Positions 26,884 to 35,485 of a stretch of DNA of 64,000 bases are shown piece after piece. The notes under the pieces are model-generated. The model was not told the origin of the DNA. It was given only the letters and a program-made list of their open reading frames with translations, and ran no database searches. Position 1 is the first letter of the stretch; the number at the start of each line of letters is the position of its first letter. This DNA comes from Mariniphaga sp. Its GTDB lineage: Bacteria > Bacteroidota > Bacteroidia > Bacteroidales > Prolixibacteraceae. Where the stretch lies: assembly GCA_024636975.1 (NCBI GenBank), contig JAGXGA010000055.1, forward strand, positions 186,001 to 250,000, read 5' to 3'. The position numbers and the translations under genes are program-made.

Positions 26884-27300
26884 ATGAAGCACAAGGTGGA
26901 TATGTCGTGGACCGACCAGGTAGCTTTTCAGGCCGATATGGACGGGCATAAAGTAGTGATTGACGCCACTGAAGAAAGCGGTGGCAATAATTTAGGACCC
27001 AGGCCAAAACAATTGATGTTAACAGCTCTTGCCGGCTGCACAGGTGTCGATGTAATTATGATCCTTAAAAAGATGAAGGTGGAACCCGAAGCCTTTAATG
27101 TAATTGTGGAAGCCGATGTTACCGATGAACATCCGAAACATTATACAAAAATGAAGATCGTCTACCAGTTTAAAGGCAAGGATTTGCCAATGGATAAACT
27201 GGAGAAAGCGGTTAAACTCTCGGAAGAAAAGTATTGCGGAGTGACTGCCGTTTATAAAAAAGCAATGGAAATGGAATCTGAAATCAGGGTGGTTGAATAA
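26884..27300 (+). CDS. OsmC/Ohr family protein
   Basis: A 138-residue OsmC-type thiol protein, a family that reduces organic hydroperoxides or similar electrophiles. The two redox cysteines are present at C52 (ALAGCTGVD) and C118 (EKYCGV), with the usual long helix between. The GPRPKQLMLTALAGC motif and length place it in the OsmC rather than the Ohr branch; thiol function is inferred from the conserved pair. It is divergent from the Crp/Fnr-like regulator. Confidence 0.93.
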   Translation: MKHKVDMSWTDQVAFQADMDGHKVVIDATEESGGNNLGPRPKQLMLTALAGCTGVDVIMILKKMKVEPEAFNVIVEADVTDEHPKHYTKMKIVYQFKGKDLPMDKLEKAVKLSEEKYCGVTAVYKKAMEMESEIRVVE

Positions 27301-27623
27301 ATCCTGCACCGGTCATTCTTTGAACAGTAGGTTCAAAACCCTCTTACTTACTGCTGACAGTTTTATTTAATACTATTTTGCGGCTCTTATTCCGGAGGGT
27401 CAGGTTTTTTGGTATGCAATTAGTCGTGCTTTTAGAAAGATCAGGAAAGATGTTGCTGTTGTTGTAATCCCTTGCTGCCCGCCATTTACCGCATGATGTT
27501 CTTTAGGTTAATGAAAAATTGTTTGTACTGAGGATGATAACTATTAGAACTTTGAACAAAATTAATACTTTTTTGTCTTTATTGTTTGAGTTTAATTTCG
27601 ATTACATTAACAAATTAAAAAAC
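27301..27623. other. Non-coding interval before the YceI gene
   Basis: 323 bp with no convincing gene. TTTG occurs at 27551-27554 and T/A-rich -7-like sequences follow (TATTGTTTG at 27580-27588, with three instead of two spacer bases), so a promoter for the YceI gene probably lies here but cannot be fixed. Confidence 0.4.
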
Positions 27624-28241
27624 ATGAAAACAACAAAAAGATTATTAGGAACAATTGCATTGGCAGCTGTATTTGCTTTACAGGCAATGGCAACGGAATA
27701 CAAAGTAGACAGCTCTGAAAGCACTGTTAAATGGAATGGCAAAAAAGTTACAGGTGAGCATTACGGTACAGTTGAACTAGAAAAGGGCGCTCTTCAGGTT
27801 GAAAACAACAAGGTGAAATCGGGTACCATAGTTATGGATATGCCAACCATTACAGTTGAGGATTTAACCAATGAATCAATGAATTCGAAGTTGACCGGGC
27901 ATTTAAAATCGGATGATTTCTTCGCTGTTGAAAAGCACCCGTATGCCATGCTTCGTTTAAAGGAGGTGGTCCAGAAAACAGGGAACGAATACACGTTTAC
28001 CGGTGACCTGACGATTAAAGACATTACTCATCCGGTAACATTCGATGCTACCATGGATGTTAAAAATAATAAGCTTACGGCCAAGGGAGAGGTAGAGGTA
28101 GACCGCACTCTTTACGACATCAAATTCAGATCCGGGCGTTTCTTTTCCGATCTGGGCGACAACCTCATTTACGATACATTTACACTTAATTTCGATGTTG
28201 TTGCAAATGCAGAAGGTGATAATGTGACAGGATCGAATTAA
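27624..28241 (+). CDS. YceI family exported protein
   Basis: A 205-residue lipocalin-like periplasmic protein that binds isoprenoid-type lipids in characterised members. ATG 27624 gives a clean signal peptide (MKTTKRLLGT ... AMATEY); the longer frame would bury it. The fold landmarks are YKVDSSESTVKWNGKKVTG at the mature N-terminus, FFAVEKHPYAMLRL, GDLTIKDITHPVTF and VDRTLYDIKFRSG. It is followed by a strong terminator and is probably monocistronic. Confidence 0.94.
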   Translation: MKTTKRLLGTIALAAVFALQAMATEYKVDSSESTVKWNGKKVTGEHYGTVELEKGALQVENNKVKSGTIVMDMPTITVEDLTNESMNSKLTGHLKSDDFFAVEKHPYAMLRLKEVVQKTGNEYTFTGDLTIKDITHPVTFDATMDVKNNKLTAKGEVEVDRTLYDIKFRSGRFFSDLGDNLIYDTFTLNFDVVANAEGDNVTGSN

Positions 28242-28264
28242 TTTAGATTAACTTTGAACGCATT

Positions 28265-28290
28265 AACCCCGGACCTTTTCCGGGGTTTTT
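28265..28290 (+). terminator. Intrinsic terminator after the YceI gene
   Basis: AACCCCGGA (28265-28273), loop CCTTT, TCCGGGGTT (28279-28287), then TTT. GC-rich stem with a T-tract, 23 bp after the stop. Confidence 0.9.
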
Positions 28291-28308
28291 CATTTAAAGT
28301 ACAGTAAT

Positions 28309-29022
28309 ATGGAATCAATCATTCATCCGGCAACAAAAAGAGGTTTGGGAGAACACGAATGGCTTAGGTCGCACCATTCATTCAGCTTTGCTGAATATCA
28401 CAATCCCGGGAAAATGCATTTTGGGAAACTGCGTGTTTTTAATGATGATGAGGTTGCCCCTTCAAAAGGGTTCGGCCTGCATTCGCACAAGGATATGGAA
28501 ATTATTACAATTCCTTTGCAGGGATCACTTAAACACACCGATAATATGGGCAATGAAAAGATATTGGCAGCCGGGGAGGTGCAGGTGATGTCGGCCGGAA
28601 CAGGAGTGATGCATTCTGAATTCAATGCTTCAAAAACAGAACCGGTACATTTTTTCCAGATCTGGATTTTCACCGATCAGCCGGGTCACAGGCCCCGATA
28701 CGGGCAGAAACATTTTTCGGAGCAGGACAGAAAAGAACGCTGGCAGTTGTTGGTTTCTCCCGACGGAAGAGATGATTCATTGCGGATATACCAGAATGCT
28801 TTTATCTCAACCTTTGAATCAGGTGTTTCCGATATTACTTCCTATACCTTACACTCTCCTGGAAACGGAGTTTACCTGATGTTAGTTGAAGGCGCCGTAC
28901 AAATCAATGGTGAGGAACTGCAGCAGAGGGATGCAGCAGGTTTCTGGTCTTTCGACAAGCCTTTGGAAATAAGGTTTATGCAGCCGGCACAACTATTAGC
29001 AATTGAAGTTCCGATGCATTAA
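28309..29022 (+). CDS. Pirin family protein (YhhW-like)
   Basis: A 237-residue bicupin of the pirin family; E. coli YhhW oxidises quercetin and others act as redox sensors. The N-terminal cupin holds the metal ligands in GLHSHKDMEI (two His at about 58-60) and GTGVMHSEFN (His and Glu at about 102-104). HSFSFAEYHNPGKMHFG near the start is the family signature. The gene follows the YceI terminator and lies in the OsmC/YceI/aldehyde dehydrogenase stress neighbourhood. Confidence 0.94.
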   Translation: MESIIHPATKRGLGEHEWLRSHHSFSFAEYHNPGKMHFGKLRVFNDDEVAPSKGFGLHSHKDMEIITIPLQGSLKHTDNMGNEKILAAGEVQVMSAGTGVMHSEFNASKTEPVHFFQIWIFTDQPGHRPRYGQKHFSEQDRKERWQLLVSPDGRDDSLRIYQNAFISTFESGVSDITSYTLHSPGNGVYLMLVEGAVQINGEELQQRDAAGFWSFDKPLEIRFMQPAQLLAIEVPMH

Positions 29023-29102
29023 TTACCGGTTTATAACAACCTGCTTCTCATTTTTTACGTAGTTAGTTTTAAGATTTAGTTCTTTAATCAATTTCTGCAA
29101 TT

Positions 29103-30467
29103 ATGATGAAATCGGTAAATCCTGCCACCGGAGAAACGCTCCAGGTGTATGAATCGCATTCTGAAAAAGGAATGGAAAAGATTGTTAATTCGGTTGATAA
29201 GCGCTGGCATCAGTGGCGTAAAACGTCATTTTATCAACGCAGCCAGATGATGCAGAACCTGGCAAGTTTGTTAAAAAGCAAAAAGGAAGAACTGGCGAGG
29301 CTTATGGCGCTTGAAATGGGGAAAGTAGTGCGGGAAGGTATTTCAGAGATAGAAAAGTGCGCGTGGGTTTGCGACTATTATGCGGGCAATGCCGAAAGCT
29401 TTTTGGAGAACGAAACCATTGTAAGTGATTTTTCAAATTCATATGTCAGCTTTCAGCCATTGGGAACCATCCTGGCCATCATGCCCTGGAATTTTCCGTT
29501 CTGGCAGGTATTTCGTTTTGCGGCTCCAACTATTATGGCTGGGAACACAGCCGTTTTAAAACATGCGAGCAATGTACCCGGGTGCGCCTTAGCCATCGAA
29601 GATCTTTTCCGTGAAGCGGGTTTTCCGGAGAATGTGTTTCGCACACTGCTTATTGGCAGCTCGCAGGTGGAAAAGGTAATCAGGCATCACGCCATAAAGG
29701 CGGTAAGCCTGACAGGCAGCACCCCGGCAGGCAAAAGTGTGGCTTCGGTTGCCGGCAGTGAGCTGAAAAAGTGTGTGCTCGAACTGGGAGGCAGCGATCC
29801 GTACCTTATTCTGGAAGACGCTGATTTAACTGCGGCTGCCAAAACCTGTGCTGCAGGCCGGCTGCTTAATGCGGGGCAGAGCTGCATTGGCGCCAAACGA
29901 TTTATAGTGGTTGAAAAGGTTTATTATGAATTCCTGGAGTATTTCACCCATGAAATGAGTATAGCTACTTTTGGCGATCCATACGAGCCCGAAATGACTA
30001 TGGGACCACTTGCTCGGGCCGACCTGCGTGACGACCTGCACAAGCAGGTAACTGCCTCGGTGAAGAAAGGCGCTGAGATAATCATTGGCGGCGAGAAGCC
30101 TGTTCGTAAAGGAGCATTTTATCCGGCTACCATCCTTGAAAATCTTGCTCCCGGGATGCCGGCTTACGATGAGGAATTATTTGGTCCGGTGGCCTCGGTT
30201 ATTAAGGTTAAGAACGAAAAAGAGGCCATCAGGGTAGCCAATGAATCGGTATTTGGGTTGGGAGCTGCCGTATTTTCACAGAATGTGAAAAGAGCACAAC
30301 AGATTGCCGAAGTTCAGCTGGAGGCTGGCTGCTGCTTTGTAAACGACTTTGTTAAATCCGATCCGCGTCTGCCTTTTGGAGGAATAAAGGAAAGCGGTTT
30401 TGGAAGAGAGCTCTCATCTTATGGCATCAGGGAATTTATGAATATTAAAACAGTGGCTGTAAAATAA
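29103..30467 (+). CDS. NAD(P)-dependent aldehyde dehydrogenase (succinate-semialdehyde dehydrogenase-like)
   Basis: Oxidises an aldehyde to the acid. The 454 residues carry the ALDH active site: oxyanion Asn130 in PWNFPFWQ, general base Glu227 in LELGGSDP, nucleophile Cys261 in NAGQSCIGAKR, and SLTGSTPAGKSV for cofactor. The short N-terminus and the MPWNFPFWQ/GGSDPYLI variants resemble the GabD/Sad group, so succinate semialdehyde is the best guess. The start is ATGATG; either Met works. The gene stands alone. Confidence 0.92.
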   Translation: MMKSVNPATGETLQVYESHSEKGMEKIVNSVDKRWHQWRKTSFYQRSQMMQNLASLLKSKKEELARLMALEMGKVVREGISEIEKCAWVCDYYAGNAESFLENETIVSDFSNSYVSFQPLGTILAIMPWNFPFWQVFRFAAPTIMAGNTAVLKHASNVPGCALAIEDLFREAGFPENVFRTLLIGSSQVEKVIRHHAIKAVSLTGSTPAGKSVASVAGSELKKCVLELGGSDPYLILEDADLTAAAKTCAAGRLLNAGQSCIGAKRFIVVEKVYYEFLEYFTHEMSIATFGDPYEPEMTMGPLARADLRDDLHKQVTASVKKGAEIIIGGEKPVRKGAFYPATILENLAPGMPAYDEELFGPVASVIKVKNEKEAIRVANESVFGLGAAVFSQNVKRAQQIAEVQLEAGCCFVNDFVKSDPRLPFGGIKESGFGRELSSYGIREFMNIKTVAVK

Positions 30468-30566
30468 CTTCAGTTTACAGGTAATTGCCCGTTGGGGGCT
30501 GTTTCTCTCTGTAATGACCGGGGAAAAAGGTGGCTTACACCTATTATTCCTATTCAAATATTTTAT

Positions 30567-30574
30567 TAGATTTG
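30567..30574 (+). promoter_or_regulatory. -7 element (TAGATTTG) of the GH2 gene
   Basis: Exact TAnnTTTG match, with transcription start expected near 30581, about 26 nt before the ATG. No TTTG at -33. Confidence 0.45.
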
Positions 30575-30606
30575 CCGGTATTACTTAGATTCAATCCTTT
30601 TCAGAT

Positions 30607-33045
30607 ATGAAAAAGCTTCTGCTGCTGTTATTGCCTTGCCTTTTTATTGTTATTGCATGTATACGGGATAACGATGTTTCGGAACGTGAAACAGATTTTA
30701 ATTCCGGCTGGAAATTTATTCGTGACGATGTTGCAAGTGCCGAACAAAAAGGATTCGATGATACGGGATGGCGGATGGTAGTTTTACCACACGATTACAG
30801 CATAGAAGATTTGCCTGCAAAAGCGGGTGTCAAACAAATAGGTCCATTTTCAGAAGAAAGCCCCGGAGGAATCTCCACGGGGCATGTAATGGGCGGAACA
30901 GCCTGGTACAGGAAGCATTTTACAATCGACAGGAAGGATAAAGGCAAAATTGTAAAAGTGCTTTTTGATGGAATTTATATGAATGCCGATGTGTGGATCA
31001 ACGGGCAGCACCTTGGCACCCAACCGTACGGTTATTCAGCATTTTCATTTGATCTGACTGATCATCTTCGTCCGGTGGGTGAGGAGAATGTACTGGCCGT
31101 TCAGGTTAAGAACGAAGGAGAGAATTCACGGTGGTTCAGCGGTTCGGGCATTTACCGGAATGTTACACTTATAAAGACTGACCCGGTACATGTCGATCTA
31201 TGGGGCGTATTTATTCGTACCCGGTCGGTTTCAGAGGAAAATGCAGTTATAGGTGTGGATGTTACCGTTATAAACGACAGTGAGGAAGGAAAAGATATTT
31301 CAATGAGGATGGAATTTCTTGACCCGGAAGGCAATCCGGTTACCCATTTTATTGACGATAAAGAACTCGAAGCAGGCAGGAAGCAGATATTTTCACAGGA
31401 ATTTGCACTGCCTGATTACCGGCTGTGGTCGGTTGATAATCCGGAGCTTTATACCCTTGTAGTTCAACTGCTCGACGGAAAGAAGGTGATTGATGAGGTA
31501 AGGGAGCCGTTTGGTATACGTACCATTGACTTTTCGGCAGAGAAGGGTTTTTTACTGAATGGTGAACCTGTGCTGCTGAAAGGAGGATGTCTGCACCACG
31601 ATAACGGGCCGCTGGGTGCGGCTGCATTCGACCGGGCGGAATTCCGGAAGGTAGAAATAATGAAGAATAACGGGTTCAATGCCATTCGGACAGCACATAA
31701 TCCGCCTTCCAAAGCACTTCTCGATGCCTGCGATCAGATGGGCATGCTTGTGATGGATGAATCGTTTGATCAATGGCAGAAACCTAAAAAACCACAGGAT
31801 TACAACCTGTATTTCGATGAATGGTGGGAAAGGGATCTGGAGGCTATGGTACTTCGCGACCGGAATCATCCTTCTGTTATTATCTGGAGCTTTGGCAACG
31901 AAATAAAGGAAAGAGCTGATTCCTCCGGTCTGGAAATAGCAAAAAAAATGAAGGTAAAGATCCTTGAAATGGATGATACCCGACCCGTTACGCAGGCGGT
32001 TTGCAGCTTTTGGGATAATCCGGGTAAGACATGGGAGGATACCAAACCGGTTTTTGCACTGCTCGATGTGCATGGATATAATTACCAGTGGAAGCAGTAT
32101 GAGCCCGACCATGAAGGCTTTCCTGAACGAATAATGATTGGTACAGAATCGATTGCCGGGGAAGCCTTTGAAAACTGGAGCATGGTTGAAAAGCATCCTT
32201 ATGTTATTGGCGATTTTGTATGGACTGGAATGGATTACCTGGGAGAATCGGGTATCGGAAGTACAAAACTTGATAACGATACGACCTCTTTTTTACCACC
32301 CTGGCCCTGGTACAATGCCAATTGCGGTGATATCAGCATATTGGGTTATAAAAAGCCACAAATGTATTACCGCGATGTGATCTGGAGAAACAGTCAACTT
32401 GAAATGGTGGTGCATGAACCCATTCCCGACGGCAGGAGTGAAGTGGTAAGTTTCTGGGGATGGCCCAATGAGTGGAAAAGCTGGAACTGGGAAGGGCATG
32501 AAGGATCACCGGTTCAGGTTTCGGTATACAGCCGGTGTGATGAGGTAAGGCTTGAACTGAACGGGAAGGTGATCGGTACAAAACCGGTTTCAGAGGATAC
32601 AAAACTAACAGCCAGCTTTGAGTTGCCCTATGAGGCAGGAGAACTTACGGCCTTGGGAATTAAAGACGGAAAGGAAGTTGTTCGTCAGGTGCTGAAGACT
32701 GCAGGCGCTCCTGCCCGCATTCTTATTACCCCGGAACAGGAAACAATAGCAGCAACTCCGGGTGATCTGGCTTATTTCAATGTGGAAGTAGTAGACGCGA
32801 ACGGACTGCCGGTGCCTAATGCTGAAATTCCTGTTGAATTCAGCATCGACGGTGTGGGAACCCTGCAGGCTGTTGGCAATGGGAATCCTACCGACATGAA
32901 AAGCTTCCGGCAACCCCGTTTGAATACCTACAGGGGACGATGCCAGGTTATTGTACGTTCGGGTGAAAAAACCGGTGCAATATCTGTTACTGCCACCTCG
33001 GAAGGGCTTGATAGTGGAGAGGCAACCGTGAAGGTTGTTGAATAA
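30607..33045 (+). CDS. Glycoside hydrolase family 2 beta-galactosidase-like lipoprotein
   Basis: An 812-residue secreted lipoprotein (lipobox IVIAC, Cys18). Domains in order: sugar-binding jelly roll (about 30-215), Ig-like domain (about 215-310), catalytic TIM barrel (about 310-600), a DUF4982-type domain and a C-terminal Ig-like domain (about 705-812). The acid/base is the Glu of IIWSFGNEIKERAD and the nucleophile the Glu of MIGTESIAGEAFENW. Beta-galactosidase is likely, but related GH2 enzymes hydrolyse other beta-linked sugars. No SusC/D pair is nearby, so it is not in a visible polysaccharide-utilisation locus. Confidence 0.92.
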   Translation: MKKLLLLLLPCLFIVIACIRDNDVSERETDFNSGWKFIRDDVASAEQKGFDDTGWRMVVLPHDYSIEDLPAKAGVKQIGPFSEESPGGISTGHVMGGTAWYRKHFTIDRKDKGKIVKVLFDGIYMNADVWINGQHLGTQPYGYSAFSFDLTDHLRPVGEENVLAVQVKNEGENSRWFSGSGIYRNVTLIKTDPVHVDLWGVFIRTRSVSEENAVIGVDVTVINDSEEGKDISMRMEFLDPEGNPVTHFIDDKELEAGRKQIFSQEFALPDYRLWSVDNPELYTLVVQLLDGKKVIDEVREPFGIRTIDFSAEKGFLLNGEPVLLKGGCLHHDNGPLGAAAFDRAEFRKVEIMKNNGFNAIRTAHNPPSKALLDACDQMGMLVMDESFDQWQKPKKPQDYNLYFDEWWERDLEAMVLRDRNHPSVIIWSFGNEIKERADSSGLEIAKKMKVKILEMDDTRPVTQAVCSFWDNPGKTWEDTKPVFALLDVHGYNYQWKQYEPDHEGFPERIMIGTESIAGEAFENWSMVEKHPYVIGDFVWTGMDYLGESGIGSTKLDNDTTSFLPPWPWYNANCGDISILGYKKPQMYYRDVIWRNSQLEMVVHEPIPDGRSEVVSFWGWPNEWKSWNWEGHEGSPVQVSVYSRCDEVRLELNGKVIGTKPVSEDTKLTASFELPYEAGELTALGIKDGKEVVRQVLKTAGAPARILITPEQETIAATPGDLAYFNVEVVDANGLPVPNAEIPVEFSIDGVGTLQAVGNGNPTDMKSFRQPRLNTYRGRCQVIVRSGEKTGAISVTATSEGLDSGEATVKVVE

Positions 33046-33123
33046 TATGTATGTTTTTTAGGTAATGTATTCTGGTTTAATTTTTGTAATTTTAAATTTC
33101 AGTAACTAGGCAAGATAAAGGAT

Positions 33124-33330
33124 ATGTTTGATTTATCTGTATTACCCAAAAAAGCGCAGGATGAATTAGTTGATTTTTATCATTTTTTGGTTCAACGCTA
33201 TTCTAAAAACAAAGGAATAAAAGATAAAGGGTTAAAATCAAAAAATGAAAGGATAAATTCGTTCTTCGATAATTATAATCTTGATTTAAAAGATTTTTCT
33301 TTCAATAGGAATGATATCTATGAACGGTAA
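33124..33330 (+). CDS. DUF2281-like antitoxin of a PIN toxin-antitoxin pair
   Basis: A 68-residue protein whose N-terminus (LSVLPKKAQDELVDFYHFLV) matches the DUF2281 type often found before PIN toxins. The middle is Lys-rich and unstructured-looking. Its last 20 bases overlap the toxin frame (11 if the second Met is used), which suggests coupling. The AT-rich, Lys/Asn-rich composition differs from neighbouring metabolic genes and suggests recent acquisition. The antitoxin role is inferred from context. Confidence 0.7.
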   Translation: MFDLSVLPKKAQDELVDFYHFLVQRYSKNKGIKDKGLKSKNERINSFFDNYNLDLKDFSFNRNDIYER

Positions 33331-33727
33331 TTTTACCATAGATACCAATATTTTGATTTATGCTTTTGGGTCACAAGGTGACTCAAAAAAAAGTGTTGCA
33401 AAACTAGTCATGGGAAAATGTAATATAATCAACCTGCAGGCTATAAATGAAACAATTTTTGTTTTGAACCGAAAATTTAATTTTTCTTTCAAAGAACTAA
33501 ATTCCATCGTTAACTTTTTAAAGGAAAGCTTTTTGGTAAAAAACATTGATATTTTTTCCCTCGAATATGCTTTGCTAATTATGGAAAAATACCAATATAG
33601 CTATTGGGATAGTATGATGATCGCATCTTCTGTTGAAAGTGGATGTTCCATACTTTTTTCTGAAGATATGCAACATAACCAAATCATTGATGGAAAATTG
33701 AAGATTATAAATCCATTTTTAAATTAA
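33311..33727 (+). CDS. PIN-domain ribonuclease toxin (VapC-like)
   Basis: A 138-residue PIN domain. The four acidic catalytic residues are in place: D11 (TIDTNILIYAF), E47 (NETIFV), D100 (YSYWDSMMIA) and D119 (FSEDMQ), so the nuclease should be active and cleave RNA. ATG 33311 or 33320 could start it. It is coupled to the DUF2281-like gene upstream, forming a type II toxin-antitoxin module that is AT-richer than its surroundings. Confidence 0.88.
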   Translation: MISMNGNFTIDTNILIYAFGSQGDSKKSVAKLVMGKCNIINLQAINETIFVLNRKFNFSFKELNSIVNFLKESFLVKNIDIFSLEYALLIMEKYQYSYWDSMMIASSVESGCSILFSEDMQHNQIIDGKLKIINPFLN

Positions 33728-33878
33728 AAAGTTTAATAACTACGGTATTTTAGGAGATGGTAAAAAAAACTATTCCCCGTAAAATATTTAATTATTAGAT
33801 TATAATGCAAGTTATTATATTGACCCTCGGTAAATAGGATAACTATGAACTTTAAAAAAGTTCATGTATTAATTTTAC

Positions 33879-34049
33879 TTACCTTTTATGAATAAAGTAA
33901 TAAACGATGGCAGTGATGATGTTGAAAATGAGGGCGGAAATAGTCCAAATGACCTTGGCCACCGTGCTTAAACCCGTGTTGACAGCCCATACTTCGTAAA
34001 TTACCCAGACTGCACAGATAAATGCAATGATTCCAATAATTGCTTCCAT
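33879..34049 (-). CDS. 56-residue two-helix membrane protein (PLDc_N-like)
   Basis: A small frame from ATG 34049 to TAA 33881-33879. It encodes two hydrophobic helices (MEAIIGIIAFICAVWVIYEV at the start and a second at about 31-52) separated by a polar turn with NTGLSTVAK, and ends IHKR. The pattern resembles the short PLDc_N-type membrane domain. Both strong hydrophobicity and a proper initiation codon support it. Function unknown. Confidence 0.65.
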   Translation of the reverse strand: MEAIIGIIAFICAVWVIYEVWAVNTGLSTVAKVIWTISALIFNIITAIVYYFIHKR

Positions 34050-34158
34050 AATTTGTGTGTTATATGTGAATTAAGGCAGTAATTTACGGCTTTTTTTATT
34101 GAAAACAAAGTTTAAATGGAACCACTGTTCCACCAGATGATGCTTATTTACTGAATTT

Positions 34159-34488
34159 TTATTTTGCCCGAATGAACTTCAGGCACTTTTTGCAGGGCCA
34201 CACCGAATAGATCTTTCTTCCCAGGAATTGCCCTATGAAAAAGCTTCCAAGCAGGAAAGGAGCAAGGGTCCAGGATAATTCCAGATCATGAAATTTGCGT
34301 ATCATAACAACCAGCGGCACCGGTGCGTGAATGGCCACAAACCACCAGAACGAAAGCTTTCGCAATCCACCCCGGAGATAACCGAATGGGAGATTGATAA
34401 GAATGGTGGCTATGCATGTATAAGCTAAACGCCATTCAAATGTCAGCATGTCTCCAAATACAGGTATAGTAAGAGTGGGTAATTCCAT
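34159..34488 (-). CDS. Small membrane protein encoded directly after hemF
   Basis: A 109-residue protein with about three hydrophobic segments (around 18-38, 45-64 and 70-90) and a basic C-terminus with a CKKC pair. Its ATG is 2 bp from the hemF stop, so it is the last gene of the hem operon. It is too short and lacks the conserved His pattern for HemJ, so I do not propose it as protoporphyrinogen oxidase. Function unknown. Confidence 0.72.
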   Translation of the reverse strand: MELPTLTIPVFGDMLTFEWRLAYTCIATILINLPFGYLRGGLRKLSFWWFVAIHAPVPLVVMIRKFHDLELSWTLAPFLLGSFFIGQFLGRKIYSVWPCKKCLKFIRAK

Positions 34489-34490
34489 TA

Positions 34491-35399
34491 TTAACTATTA
34501 TGACCGAAATTAATCCAGTCTATGTTTTTTTTCAGCATTTGCTGGGTTTCTTCCTCGAAACTTCCGGCTTCGGGAATAAAATTATACTCCCACGATGCAT
34601 TTGCAGGCAGGCTTACCAAAATGGATTCGGTATTGCCACCCGATTCCATTCCAAACTTTGTCCCCCGGTCAAATAACAGGTTGAACTCTACATAACGCCC
34701 ACGACGCAGCGCCTGCCATTGCTTTTCGCGTTCTGTACAAGGCCTTCTGCCGTTCTTTTTCATAAAGCCGGAATATATAACCGGATACAGCTCAGCCAGA
34801 CTAACGGTAAACCGGAAAAGCTTATCAAAATCTTCTTCGTTTGCCGGCTTTACCCTGTCAAAAAAGATGCCACCTACGCCGCGGGTTTCATGCCGGTGCG
34901 GAAGGAAGAAGTAATCGTCGGCCCACTTTTTATACTCCGGGTAAAAGCTTGCATCGAATCGGTCACATACTTCCTTCAGTGACTGGTGAAACAATCGGGC
35001 ATCAGCGGGCTCAACGATATGCGGGGTAAGATCAATTCCGCCGCCAAACCATGCCGTTCCGTTATCGAGTGCGAAATAGCGGACATTCATATGAATGATT
35101 GGTACCCATGGATTTTCAGGATGCAAGATGGAAGATATACCTGTTGCGGCATACGACCGGGCTTTTTCTCCCAGTATCTTTTCCATTCTGTCGGTAAAAT
35201 TTCCTTTTACAAACGAGAAGTTTACAGCCCCTTTTTCAATTACAGTCCCTTCTTGAAGAACAGAAGTAACCCCTGATCCCAGTTCAGTTGACCACTGATC
35301 ATTGGAAAAATTTCCCAACCCATCGGCATCTTCAATGCAACGGATTATATCCTGCTGAAGTTGACGATACGTCCCCGCTATTTTATCAATTCTGTGCAT
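34491..35399 (-). CDS. hemF: Oxygen-dependent coproporphyrinogen III oxidase
   Basis: Converts coproporphyrinogen III to protoporphyrinogen IX using molecular oxygen, implying growth with oxygen. The 302 residues show the HemF signatures: PIIHMNVRYFALDNGTAWFG (about 100-119), PHRHETRGVGGIFFD and RRGRYVEFNLLFDRGTKFG, with the conserved His residues. Length is normal. It follows hemE by 86 bp on the same strand and is followed by the small membrane protein. Confidence 0.97.
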   Translation of the reverse strand: MHRIDKIAGTYRQLQQDIIRCIEDADGLGNFSNDQWSTELGSGVTSVLQEGTVIEKGAVNFSFVKGNFTDRMEKILGEKARSYAATGISSILHPENPWVPIIHMNVRYFALDNGTAWFGGGIDLTPHIVEPADARLFHQSLKEVCDRFDASFYPEYKKWADDYFFLPHRHETRGVGGIFFDRVKPANEEDFDKLFRFTVSLAELYPVIYSGFMKKNGRRPCTEREKQWQALRRGRYVEFNLLFDRGTKFGMESGGNTESILVSLPANASWEYNFIPEAGSFEEETQQMLKKNIDWINFGHNS

Positions 35400-35485
35400 G
35401 CTTTTATTAATTCTGCAAATGTAGGGTCGTTGATTGATAATTTATTCCACTGATTCAGATTGTTTCGGCTCTTTCAGTTCATCTT

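Noticed and set aside
34159-34488. HemJ-type protoporphyrinogen oxidase
   Set aside because: Too short, three rather than four helices and no conserved His/Arg pattern.
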